From assembly GCF_002967765.1 (NCBI RefSeq), contig NZ_PUHY01000015.1:620001-684000 (forward strand): a stretch of 64,000 nt of DNA, read 5' to 3'. Under the pieces are notes generated by a model. It was given only the letters and a program-made list of their open reading frames with translations. It made no database searches and was not told where the DNA came from. Shown in pieces: positions 58,201 to 64,000 of this stretch (within the stretch, counting starts at the first letter, position 1; the number at the start of each line of letters is the position of its first letter). This stretch comes from Blastopirellula marina (GTDB lineage Bacteria; Planctomycetota; Planctomycetia; Pirellulales; Pirellulaceae). A program made the position numbers and the translations under genes.

Positions 58201-61200
58201 TGCGGAGCAACCGGCGCCACAGCCGTAGCAACCAGAGCAGGCGATTCGACGGCCGGCGATGCGGAAGTTGAAGTAGCTTGACCGTTTGTCGAGAGGAAAT
58301 CGACCACGTGACGAAGAGTGGGGAAGTCATCGAGGGACAACTCGGTTGCCGAGGTGCTAATCTCGAAGTATTCCTGCAATTCGCCGAAGAGTTGGGCCTT
58401 CTTGATACTATCGATGCCGAGGTCCGCTTCCAGATCCGCATCTAGATCGACCACTTCCGGTGGATAGCCGGTTTGTTCGACTACGAAGTTGACTAGGAAC
58501 TTCTCTAAATCTCCGATATCGGTTTTTGCAACTGCGGGGGCAGAAGCAGATTGCGGTGTTGCCAACGTGCCGTTAGCCGATCCGTTCTGATAATGTGCTG
58601 CCGAGCCGTTCGCGATGGCGGACGGCATTGCCGGAGATGGTGCAACCGGAGCCGGTGGCGTGGGAGCCACTGGCGGCGAGATCGGCGGAGGTGAGAATGT
58701 GGCCGCAGCCGGTTGCGGCACACTAGGCGGCTGTACAGGTGGCGCGGCCGGCTGAGGCGGAGAAGGGGGGGCAACCGGAGTCGCCTGCTTCGCGGCAGGG
58801 CGATCGGATGCACCACGCATCTTCGCTCGGCGACGTTCGGTCGCGTCGAAATGCGGAATATCGTCCATCGGGTTCATCTCTTGAGAAGAAGTCACAGCGG
58901 AAGACGCAGCGCCCTGGGGCGTCGCGGGATTCGGAATTGAGGAAGTCGACGCGTTGGCGGCCGACACATTGGGTGATTCTCCGACACCCAAGCATTCCAA
59001 CAATGCTTGAACGCCGAGCAAGGTTTCTAAGCCGCTTCGTTTCGGATTGTCTATTGCAATCGTGTTGGCGTCGGCGGACAGAATCTTGCGGTTGAGCTTG
59101 GTCAAAGTTTGCTGAGGACCGACTTCGATAAAAACTGTCGGCATTTCCTGTGACAGCGCTTCGATGAGCGGTGCGTACTTCACCGGAGTTGTCAGCTGCA
59201 CACCCAGATTGCGTTTAATGCGAGCTACGTCCGTAACTTGCTGATTGTCGACCGTGCTGATGAACGCGGTTTGCGGCGGATTGAGCGTACCTGCTTCCAA
59301 TGCTTGTTGTAGAAGGCGGCTGGAGCCGGCCATAAGCGGCGTGTGGAACGCTGCTGGCACAGAGAGGATTCGCGCAGGATACGATTTCGCTTTGAGGGCA
59401 GTTGCCAATTGTTCGAGGGCGATCAGCTTCCCACCGACCACGGTCTGATCGGGAGCGTTAAAGTTCGCCAGGTAGGCCTGGCAACCACAATCCATGATCA
59501 ACGCTTTGATCTCTGCCGGAGGTGCGGTCGTGGCGAGCAAACCCGCGTCGTTCTTCGAGGTCGCAAGAATGCCATCGCAGCGAGCCTTGGTCATGCGGAT
59601 GACATCATCGAGACTCCACACTCCGGCGGCGTACAACGCTGGGAACTCGCCGTAACTGTGTCCTAGGACTAGGTCTGGCTGAATGCCACATTCCTTGACT
59701 GCTGCAAGGCAGATCAAGTCAGCCAGCAGCATCGCAATTTGCGTTTGGAAAACATCTTTGCCAAGTTGGCTGGGCTCGGTCCAGGCGAGTTGATTGAACG
59801 CTGGAAATCCTTGACGCTGCATGGCAGCATCTGCTTCGGCCATCATCTTGCCAGCCGCTGGGGATTGCTTGACCAAGTCGCGAAGCATGCCGTCGTACTG
59901 CGAACCTTGTCCTGGAAACAGGAAAGCGATTCGAGGAGCCGTGATCAGACGATCGCGCTGGAAGATTCCCTGTTGCTCGAGTACGTGACGGGCTGCCACG
60001 TTGCCCAGTTGCGTGGAGGCGAGAGAAAGCTTCTTGGCCAAACTATCAGCACTATCCGCGACAATCGCTAAGCGTGAGTTGTCTTTCGCTTGGAAAGAGG
60101 TGTCGGGCAATTGCCAAAGGGCTGTGGCATCGGCTGCCACAATTGTTTGCTTTAGAGACTCCAGGTTGTCTGCTCCGATACGAACGACTTTCGGCCTCGA
60201 TGCGGTTGCGGTTGTCGTATCGACCGGCTGAGCTGCCGGAGTCTTCGGCGGCATCGGCGAGCCGTCGTCGAGCAACAGGTAGAACGCTTGTCCCTTCGAC
60301 CAACTGGCCACACCGCCGACTCCGCGGCGCCCAATCTTAGTCGTGCCACGGAGTGATGTTTCCAAGTTCGGTCCATCACCCAATTGAAGACCAAGGCCTT
60401 GACCCACTTCATGGTTCTGCGATTCGAGCACCGCTTTCAGTAATGCAACGATCGGACCACCGCCACCCAGTTGTCCAAACTGCGATGTCGCCGAAGCAAT
60501 GTTCAACGGCTGCTGACGGTCCGCGGGAACGTGCGAGTAGCTGAGCGTTGAGAGAGCTAAAGAAGCGTTCGTAGGATCTTCGTCCGTTTCCACATCGATG
60601 AACTCGACTTCAGACGGATCGATACCGGCCATTTGCGAAGATCGTTCGATCGCGATTCGCATTGCTTCGGCAGAGTTGTCGTGCGTCGCAACACCAAAGC
60701 CACGGATCACGGCGCGGATCTTATCACCATCGCGCCGTGCATCCGCCAAACGTTTGAGGACGACTACGCCAGCCCCTTCGCCAGGCACCACCCCATCGTA
60801 GCCAGTTTCCCAGATGTTTTTCGCTTGGCCGTCACTACTTAGCAAGCCAGCGTCCTGCAGACCTTGGTACATGGTCGGCCCCATCCGACGTTGGCCCGCG
60901 GCGCAGATCATCAGATCGTTATCGCCGGACAGAAGCGAATCGATACAGAGAGCGATGCCGGACATGCCGCTCGTCAAGCCGCTGTCGATCGCAACCGCGC
61001 CACCCTTGAGGTCGAGTGTTTTGCTGATACGCGAAGCAAGCGTGCTGCTGGTGAAACTACCGGTTTCGTCAACGAGTGCCGGCCATTTTTTGAGAAGCAG
61101 TTTCGCAAAGTTCTCGCTGATCGATTCGATTTGCTCGGCTGCCACGCCCCGCTGCGCAAGGCGTTTGGCGAGCATGGCTTGCATTTCTGGTAGACGCAGG

Positions 61201-63059
61201 CCCATTTCCAGATTATCGGAAAAATCACCACCGAATTCCGTGCAGACAACGACTCCGGCGAGTTCTTGCGGGATTGAATCGCGGTCGTACCCGGCGTCGG
61301 CTAGCGCCTTCTCGGCTGCATCCAGGAACATGAATTGCAGCGGATCGGCTTCGAGAACTTGCTTGGGAGGAACGCGGTGTTTGCGCCAGTCGTACTGGTA
61401 ATCGGTGATAAAACCACCACGTGGGACGAGCCCCTTGGCAGCTGCCTTAGCGAGGTTTTGCGGTGACCAACGACCTTCCGGTGGAGGACTCTTAGGATCG
61501 GTGCCTGATTGAATGAGCTGCCAGAATTGGTCAAGTTGATCGGCGCCGGGCAAAATGCATCCCATGCCGATCACGGCGATCGCGCGATCTTCAGGCGTTT
61601 CTTCCTTGGGCTGTGTTACGCCGGTGATCTGTTGCGTCGTTTGACCAACGTACTCGTCAATGACCACGTGCATGTTCAATCCACCGATGCCAAAGGCATT
61701 CACGGCGGCACAACGAGGGCCTCCGTCGGCTGGCGTTTCCCACTTCGCTGGCTGCATGGGAACGAAGAAAGGAGACTCGGCCCACGGTACTTTCGGATTG
61801 AGTTCCTGAATGTTGATCGCCGCTGGAAATAGCTGATTCTGCATACAGAGTACGGCCTTGATCATGCCGGAAATGCCAGCGGCTTCCAGCGTGTGGCCGA
61901 TGTTGGCCTTAGCACTCGTAATTGGAATCTTCTTGCCAGGCGTGAATTGGGGTTCGAGCACTTCTCGCAAGGTCTCAAGTTCGGTGGCATCACCAACTTG
62001 GGTGGCCGTGGCGTGGCATTCCAGGTATTGGAGACGCGAGGCATCGGCACCACTTCGATAGGCGCGACGCATCGCCCGCATCTGGCCCTCTTTGCGTGGC
62101 GCCCACAAGCTCTTGCCACGTCCATCGGTGGCAACACCCAGGCCACGAACGACGGCCTGGATGGGATCGCCATCAGCGATCGCCCGATCGAGGGTTTTCA
62201 TGACCAGAGCCACGTAACCTTCGCCCATCACCAGGCCATCAGCCTTGGAGTCGAACGGACGGCTGTCATCTTTGGTGAGGGTTTGCGCGTTGGAAAAAAG
62301 AACCAGCGAGTCTGCTTTGCAGTCAGAAGCGCCCCCGACGATTACGGCATCAGCCCGGCCACGCTGCAGCGCGCGAGCACCCATCAGCATCGCATGAAGG
62401 GAAGATGCACAGGCCGAATTCAACGCCAGCCACGATCCGTCGAGACCAAACGCCTTGGCAACGGTACCAGCGACCATGTTGCAGTTGAGATGCCGTGTTG
62501 CTTGTGGACCGCTGGGAAGATTCTGCAGTAGATCGGCGATGATTTCTTGTTCGATCGCATGCCGTTCCGCAGGAGGGAGTTGATCGTAACCGGGCGTCTG
62601 TTCCAGTAGGGCGATTGCTTCATCGAGATAGGTCTGAAACGTAATCTCGCCCAGTCGCGAACTGCCTTGCGCGTGACCAATAAAAACCGAAACGTTGCGG
62701 TTTTTCAGGGCGAATGGGTCGTAGCCTGCGTGACGAAACGCGTCGGCGACCACTTCGGTCATCAAGAGATGCGTGTTATCGACCGAATCAACGAGCGCCT
62801 TTGGAATCGGGCAGCGATCCCAATGGAATTGCCGATTCGCTAACAACGCTGCTTTGGTAGAGTAAGTCTTACCGCGCGTACCTTTCTCGGGATGATAATA
62901 GATGTCGCGGTTCAGGCGATCAGCGGGCACTTCGCCGACCGCTGACTTTCCCTGAGAAATGAGCTGCCAATATTGGTCAAGGTTCTCGGCGCCTGGCAGT
63001 CGGCACGCCATACCTACAATCGCGACCGGGATATCGGTTCGATCGGTCTTCATCGACAT
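52236..63059 (-). CDS. multidomain PUFA-synthase/polyketide-synthase-like lipid synthase
   Basis: A 3607-residue iterative-type synthase with AGGA seven bases before the ATG. Order seen: KS (10-470; C217, H349, H389), second KS without catalytic residues (491-935), AT (1043-1350; S1135 in GHSYGEF, H1239), Pro/Ala-rich linker, three ACPs (S1551, S1683, S1825), a C45-acyltransferase-like domain (1922-2150), two KR units (2240-2760 and 2790-3305; both with GGARGITA and an active Tyr, Y2666 and Y3215), and a double-hotdog DH (3335-3607; H3354, D3523). The KS-CLF-AT-ACP(n)-KR-DH plan recalls PfaA plus PfaC of PUFA synthases merged into one chain. There is no ER or PfaD partner; the FabL-like gene may serve. 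It leads an operon of eight genes with overlapping ends. Confidence 0.93.
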   Translation of the reverse strand: MSMKTDRTDIPVAIVGMACRLPGAENLDQYWQLISQGKSAVGEVPADRLNRDIYYHPEKGTRGKTYSTKAALLANRQFHWDRCPIPKALVDSVDNTHLLMTEVVADAFRHAGYDPFALKNRNVSVFIGHAQGSSRLGEITFQTYLDEAIALLEQTPGYDQLPPAERHAIEQEIIADLLQNLPSGPQATRHLNCNMVAGTVAKAFGLDGSWLALNSACASSLHAMLMGARALQRGRADAVIVGGASDCKADSLVLFSNAQTLTKDDSRPFDSKADGLVMGEGYVALVMKTLDRAIADGDPIQAVVRGLGVATDGRGKSLWAPRKEGQMRAMRRAYRSGADASRLQYLECHATATQVGDATELETLREVLEPQFTPGKKIPITSAKANIGHTLEAAGISGMIKAVLCMQNQLFPAAINIQELNPKVPWAESPFFVPMQPAKWETPADGGPRCAAVNAFGIGGLNMHVVIDEYVGQTTQQITGVTQPKEETPEDRAIAVIGMGCILPGADQLDQFWQLIQSGTDPKSPPPEGRWSPQNLAKAAAKGLVPRGGFITDYQYDWRKHRVPPKQVLEADPLQFMFLDAAEKALADAGYDRDSIPQELAGVVVCTEFGGDFSDNLEMGLRLPEMQAMLAKRLAQRGVAAEQIESISENFAKLLLKKWPALVDETGSFTSSTLASRISKTLDLKGGAVAIDSGLTSGMSGIALCIDSLLSGDNDLMICAAGQRRMGPTMYQGLQDAGLLSSDGQAKNIWETGYDGVVPGEGAGVVVLKRLADARRDGDKIRAVIRGFGVATHDNSAEAMRIAIERSSQMAGIDPSEVEFIDVETDEDPTNASLALSTLSYSHVPADRQQPLNIASATSQFGQLGGGGPIVALLKAVLESQNHEVGQGLGLQLGDGPNLETSLRGTTKIGRRGVGGVASWSKGQAFYLLLDDGSPMPPKTPAAQPVDTTTATASRPKVVRIGADNLESLKQTIVAADATALWQLPDTSFQAKDNSRLAIVADSADSLAKKLSLASTQLGNVAARHVLEQQGIFQRDRLITAPRIAFLFPGQGSQYDGMLRDLVKQSPAAGKMMAEADAAMQRQGFPAFNQLAWTEPSQLGKDVFQTQIAMLLADLICLAAVKECGIQPDLVLGHSYGEFPALYAAGVWSLDDVIRMTKARCDGILATSKNDAGLLATTAPPAEIKALIMDCGCQAYLANFNAPDQTVVGGKLIALEQLATALKAKSYPARILSVPAAFHTPLMAGSSRLLQQALEAGTLNPPQTAFISTVDNQQVTDVARIKRNLGVQLTTPVKYAPLIEALSQEMPTVFIEVGPQQTLTKLNRKILSADANTIAIDNPKRSGLETLLGVQALLECLGVGESPNVSAANASTSSIPNPATPQGAASSAVTSSQEMNPMDDIPHFDATERRRAKMRGASDRPAAKQATPVAPPSPPQPAAPPVQPPSVPQPAAATFSPPPISPPVAPTPPAPVAPSPAMPSAIANGSAAHYQNGSANGTLATPQSASAPAVAKTDIGDLEKFLVNFVVEQTGYPPEVVDLDADLEADLGIDSIKKAQLFGELQEYFEISTSATELSLDDFPTLRHVVDFLSTNGQATSTSASPAVESPALVATAVAPVAPQPTASTPSAPTVDTPQPATTPTNSGTSPAELESFLVNFVVEQTGYPPEVVDLDADLEADLGIDSIKKAQLFGELQEYFEISTSATELSLDDFPTLRHVVDFLSANGQATATTPTAVEPPPIAAPPAPVVAAPVVPPIQPPATAPIPVASPTDTSVVSNSGEANSAVGTSPAELESFLVNFVVEQTGYPPEVVDLDADLEADLGIDSIKKAQLFGELQEYFEISTSATELSLDDFPTLRHVLNFLSANGQPVAATSNENEAASFSPAAPAPAREPNQNAPAVTSNSMDSIVADEELDTDSGVSVPMELCGTPYEIGYGHGMQYRGEIRRILQTYAECVGLSIDELPGSVRCGQAYGLLSADQLDELQGIADAVEAPLSNLLAHHFAIADVLGEVEQVAATASEIGSLSHGIRVSPTAFGPLRDALQLVTFVRVPHSGFPHLVVVPVGTVLPIGGVNSYGLAATIDRDPESGQPEFPLSDLLERSADLEAACDVAAGSSTSHSATITVSDRQADRIATLELSRDGITITSDSPMVRVGSRQLQMAGMSDDSSSTASENELPIESAEDTLSVELTWQTGEIVVKTHIVKQQVETYSVAALLRRSGSAKVSPKRANDSALASSKVTARFELEMINAPISADAPTQPTWHGSAIVLGTGETASALIAKLQADGVTVYQIENVQDLETAVSQVEEICTVGSAPHLFITTGRDPGQTIRFPNESLWNKQKSAAMETPLFVCQKWLAIADKQGWLDKATVVATTAMGGDFGFSQGATAAHGGALTGLMKAVFIEYTVMRGGKGPRVKAFDTAQQDDPQLVADNIFRELASGNLDYEVSWSGGTRCVPYAVDKSAQPKSSESHLPHGVWLVTGGARGITAVCALELGKRYGVRLHLLGTSQLPQIDPAWRTLDEAGLKKLKADTMIAARQAGQPAPQAWEKVQKAIEIDKSMRAFAEAGVSATYHACDVSSRESLASILAEIRRTDGPIAGILHGAGIDKSCRFEKKRFDVVHATIGAKDGGMVHLAALTKSDPIRHFIGFGSIAGRLGSFGQADYCLASDLLCKLMGAYRRQRPWVRSVGFHWHGWDEVGMAARPETQSVLQEKSDLTLMPLAEGLEHLIREIEADTPRTEVLITERRHWQRFADGLGKLAESRSDASPSRQSANPEVCLGPAEATVELRTQRCELKLIDAPLSPNSPKATTFDAPVWILGDNSLAIELETTLQAGGAEVYRFPPGNDLDTTLAYLEGLHTERPAKTLFLTTSRDEIANDCLSPETIEQRRQEGIITPFFVTQAWYKRLAKSPDTDAGTLVAATSLGGDFGFQTPVAVPDGGGVAGFVKSIHIEDSRREQPLARCKVIDTPAGELTSNIISAMLREIASDRPEVEVSWTGDVRRVVRPIPTDLPVGPLANIPIGGVWVVTGGARGITAIAARELARRYGWKLHLFGKSPPPLENAPWRNFDEEQLKTYKTQITRQAVANGQSPGAAWDRVLKDCEIFTNLQKFAEAGVTATYHQCDVTSREELAAALDKVRATDGGVTGLVHGAGLIEPGRFEHKRVNFVEKLVRTKFDGLMHLLALTKNDPLTHCIGFGSISGRFGGNGLSDYAAGNDSMSKVLDWHRAARPDCTTLTIHWESWEGAGIATLSRFAWGPRSVMKMKYMLPEEGVRRLEEELAGGTQAETLYTFGDFYPMFYPAEQYPLGEFQPRSGEAAGDVPLIETTRREGDELVGDVPLNPTTDPFLVQHRLRGKPIMPVVATLEALREAAALASGKQVIGFRNVDMVDGLVFHTDNLQTAQARASMQGEDVAHVRWTCDFRNRTGGLIQKDRLYLEAEAEVADGPANITFSLPAFPTEWHAVQYPEDSAIYHGQPFRCLENISCDATSGWGHILAQPLVDLTGEAKREGWIIPSCVLDSALYACGCHLYLHGQQAVSLPRRIAHLELGRVPADGENCYVHFTCREIAEKSALYDMIVVGQDGTVILKATGYEKVILMRGGVA
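52239..53057 (-). other. domain: C-terminal double-hotdog dehydratase
   Basis: Residues 3335-3607. His3354 in QHRLRGKPIMPV and Asp3523 in VLDSALYACG match the His/Asp pair of PKS-type DH. It dehydrates the 3-hydroxyacyl chain made by KR. Confidence 0.8.
53145..54692 (-). other. domain: second ketoreductase unit (structural half plus KR)
   Basis: Residues 2790-3305, a clear duplicate of the unit before it: AATSLGGDFGFQ, VAGFVKSIHIE, VTGGARGITA, Ser3202 and Tyr3215 (GLSDYAAGN). Both units keep their active residues. Confidence 0.85.
54780..56342 (-). other. domain: first ketoreductase unit (structural half plus KR)
   Basis: Residues 2240-2760: a structural subdomain (ATTAMGGDFGF, GALTGLMKA) and a catalytic KR with VTGGARGITA, Ser2653 and Tyr2666 (GQADYCLAS). 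Confidence 0.85.
56610..57296 (-). other. domain: C45 (penicillin acyltransferase/AAT)-like insert in the lipid synthase
   Basis: Residues 1922-2150. The start ELCGTPYEIGYGHGMQYRGEI is the hallmark of C45/AAT-family acyltransferases (here shown in 20 or fewer residues: CGTPYEIGYGHGMQYR). The later parts GGVNSYGLAATI, LLERSADLEAACDVA and ATLELSRDGI also follow the family. The region where the autocatalytic nucleophile Cys should follow (about 2008-2024, LLAHHFAIAD then VEQVAATAS) has no Cys. So the fold is likely but activity is doubtful. Confidence 0.75.
57456..58526 (-). repeat. three tandem ACP domains, near-identical in protein
   Basis: Residues 1512-1868. Each copy of about 72 residues contains the attachment Ser in LGIDSIKKAQLFGEL (S1551, S1683, S1825) and is almost identical to the others, while the DNA differs at many silent sites. 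Copies are 132 and 142 residues apart, joined by Pro/Ala/Thr-rich linkers. Several ACPs in a row are typical of PUFA-type synthases and raise output. Confidence 0.93.
59010..59933 (-). other. domain: malonyl-type acyltransferase of the lipid synthase
   Basis: Residues 1043-1350: IAFLFPGQGSQYDGM, the nucleophile Ser1135 in GHSYGEF, and AAFHTPLM with His1239. Loads extender units onto the ACPs; malonyl is likely, but not proven. Confidence 0.85.
60255..61589 (-). other. domain: catalytically empty KS2 (chain-length-factor-like)
   Basis: Residues 491-935 keep the thiolase fold but lack the triad: the Cys position reads DSGLTSGM (Leu695), the first His segment reads VETDEDPT and the second SATSQFGQLGG. 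This is what chain-length factors such as those in PfaC show. Confidence 0.85.
61650..63032 (-). other. domain: active ketosynthase KS1 of the lipid synthase
   Basis: Residues 10-470. Condensing Cys217 in NSACASSL, His349 in ECHATATQVGD and His389 in SAKANIGHT give a complete triad. The normally strict EAHGTGT is changed to ECHATAT. Confidence 0.9.
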
Positions 63060-63518
63060 TGTCGTATCCTGATGCCTGGCCGGCGTGCTTCCTTCGACGC
63101 GGCCAAACCACTGGTGATTTACGTCAACTCCATCTTGTGTAGGCCCGAGAACTAGCGGTCGAGCATGTCCTCAGGTATCCATGGTTGGTTAATGCGAATA
63201 CCCGCCTGCGCAAACTATGCAGACTGTACGGATAGAATGGTCTTTGTGGGTTATGTGGGTGGGGATAATTATTACAGCGGATCTATGATTACATAAGATA
63301 GGGAAAATGCAATGAATTGATGGGGCAAGAATTAAAAATTGTGCCCCTCCAGGGTGGTGCGTGTCAGTCTTGTGACCTCGCCAGGTTCAGAAGCTGTTAC
63401 GTTAGGGTTAAGAAGATCCCTCAAACAGATTGTGATCGGCGGAGAATTTCGCAAGCTCGATATCGACGCAGTCAGCTGAAGATCAGAACGCGGACCGCAC
63501 TGACAGAAAAAAGTGCGT
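63060..63518. promoter_or_regulatory. 459-bp intergenic region upstream of the lipid operon
   Basis: No gene or RNA was recognised. It is the only sizeable space before the synthase gene and so must contain the operon promoter unless transcription comes through from the hydrolase gene. An AT-rich island lies at about 63260-63335, upstream of the synthase on the minus strand; I see no convincing -35/-10 pair. A small inverted repeat CGCACT/AGTGCG is at about 63496-63517, just after the hydrolase stop. Confidence 0.4.
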
Positions 63519-64000
63519 CTAACGAGTGTTGTTTACCACCATGAACTCTCGCTTAGGATGTCGCTCAACCTTGCTGACGGGACAATCCTTGTCATGGTTC
63601 CACACGACCCAATAGCTGTGGTCCGCCGCGTACCCGAACAGTTCGGCTTTAACTTGTCGTGTCCGAGCGAGGTCGAGATCGTAAGACGTACACCACATTC
63701 GCCGAATGTGGGCCGACGTGGCCGCGATATCGCCGGGGAAGAGAAGCCCTTGATTCGCGGAGCGAATCAATACCGCTTGATGCCCACGTGTATGGCCACC
63801 CGTCTGTAGAACTTGAACGCCAGGCACAATCTCTTGCAGATGATCTACCAAACTCAGCTTTCCAGAGGCTTCCAAGGGTAGGAAGTCGTCTTCGACGTAC
63901 CCGCCAGACACGGTGATATCACCAGAAACCGCGTCGGCCCATTCCTGTCGATTAACATAGTAGGTAGCGTTCGGGAATGTCGGTCCGATTCCGCTAGGAA
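63519..64000 (-). CDS. metallo-beta-lactamase-fold hydrolase (5' truncated)
   Basis: The frame runs to the window edge (160 residues visible), so the N-terminal HxHxDH part is missing; a GTG at 63911 is internal. Visible are the third metal-ligand region TGGHTRGHQAVLI and LLFPGDIAATSAHI, with TYYVNRQEW upstream, as in lactonase-like or glyoxalase-II-like MBL proteins. Whether it is linked to the lipid operon is unclear; both read in the same direction with a 459-bp gap. Confidence 0.85.
   Translation of the reverse strand, partial: PSGIGPTFPNATYYVNRQEWADAVSGDITVSGGYVEDDFLPLEASGKLSLVDHLQEIVPGVQVLQTGGHTRGHQAVLIRSANQGLLFPGDIAATSAHIRRMWCTSYDLDLARTRQVKAELFGYAADHSYWVVWNHDKDCPVSKVERHPKREFMVVNNTR

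Noticed and set aside
57456-58526. Tandem DNA repeat or CRISPR-like array
   Set aside because: The periodic units are three ACP domains of one reading frame, with unequal linkers and many silent differences.
52236-63059. Annotation as heterocyst-glycolipid synthase (HglE) or a standard PfaA
   Set aside because: KS plus CLF plus duplicated KR plus C-terminal DH and the C45-like insert match neither architecture.
63260-63335. Sigma-70 promoter of the lipid operon
   Set aside because: The stretch is AT-rich, but no -35/-10 pair with proper spacing could be defended by eye.
63519-63911. Complete 130-residue hydrolase starting at the GTG at 63911
   Set aside because: The same frame stays open to the window edge with family-like sequence (TYYVNRQEW), so the gene is truncated by the window.

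Overview
The window reads as chromosomal DNA of a planctomycete, most likely of the Pirellulaceae (Blastopirellula/Bremerella/Rhodopirellula relatives). This is inferred from gene content: a secreted ceramidase-like/LamG/dehydrogenase/cytochrome c fusion of the PVC type, two exported SHD1-domain proteins, a short outer lipoprotein, a MoxR-DUF58-DUF4129 set, and a planctomycete-style multidomain lipid synthase. No rRNA, tRNA, CRISPR array, transposase or prophage gene was recognised.

Layout. 1-2747 (+): 3' end of a ribulose-phosphate-3-epimerase-family gene and two zinc-type sugar/polyol dehydrogenases. 2744-7684 (-): the giant exported ceramidase/LamG/cytochrome c fusion. 7914-12760 (+): a parallel beta-helix protein, then an HlyD-type adaptor overlapping an ABC ATPase-permease fusion. 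12773-17001 (-): DinB-like protein, a 187-bp imperfect palindrome, acpS, trpS, pyrD, a small lipoprotein with its own terminator, and an HU-like protein. 17339-23699 (-): a tight run of FAD/Fe-S dehydrogenase, moaD, moaE, moaA, a cysteine desulfurase and a YkgJ-type protein, which looks like a molybdopterin and sulfur-transfer operon. 23983-26725 (-): two tandem SHD1 proteins. 27001-31245 (+): MoxR, DUF58 and DUF4129 proteins. 31291-35237 (+): nth, an aldonolactone oxidase-like flavoprotein, dcd and a Tat-exported isomerase-like protein. 35245-39617 (-): a protein of unknown function, purE-purK, a zinc-less quinone oxidoreductase with a clear terminator, and a cupin.

The most interesting region is 43838-63059 (-): eight densely packed genes, several overlapping, built around a 3607-residue synthase. 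Its visible order is KS, a KS lacking its catalytic residues (chain-length-factor-like), AT, three ACPs with almost the same protein sequence, a C45/penicillin-acyltransferase-like domain without an evident nucleophile Cys, two complete KR units and a double-hotdog DH. It is followed by an Sfp-type phosphopantetheinyl transferase, a Rieske oxygenase, a FabL-like enoyl reductase, a thioester-reductase-like SDR fused to an SCP2-like domain, a glutamate-1-semialdehyde-aminomutase-like aminotransferase, an AMP-forming acyl ligase and a condensation-type acyltransferase. A fused hydantoinase/5-oxoprolinase lies 103 bp further on and may or may not belong.

How these may work together (inference): the synthase builds and partly reduces an acyl chain with help from the FabL-like enzyme; the Rieske protein oxidises it; the reductase could release an aldehyde that the aminotransferase turns into an amine; the ligase and condensation enzyme could join it to a second acyl or amino group. 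An amino- or amide-lipid is therefore the leading guess, but no product can be read from the sequence. The window ends in a truncated metallo-beta-lactamase-fold hydrolase.
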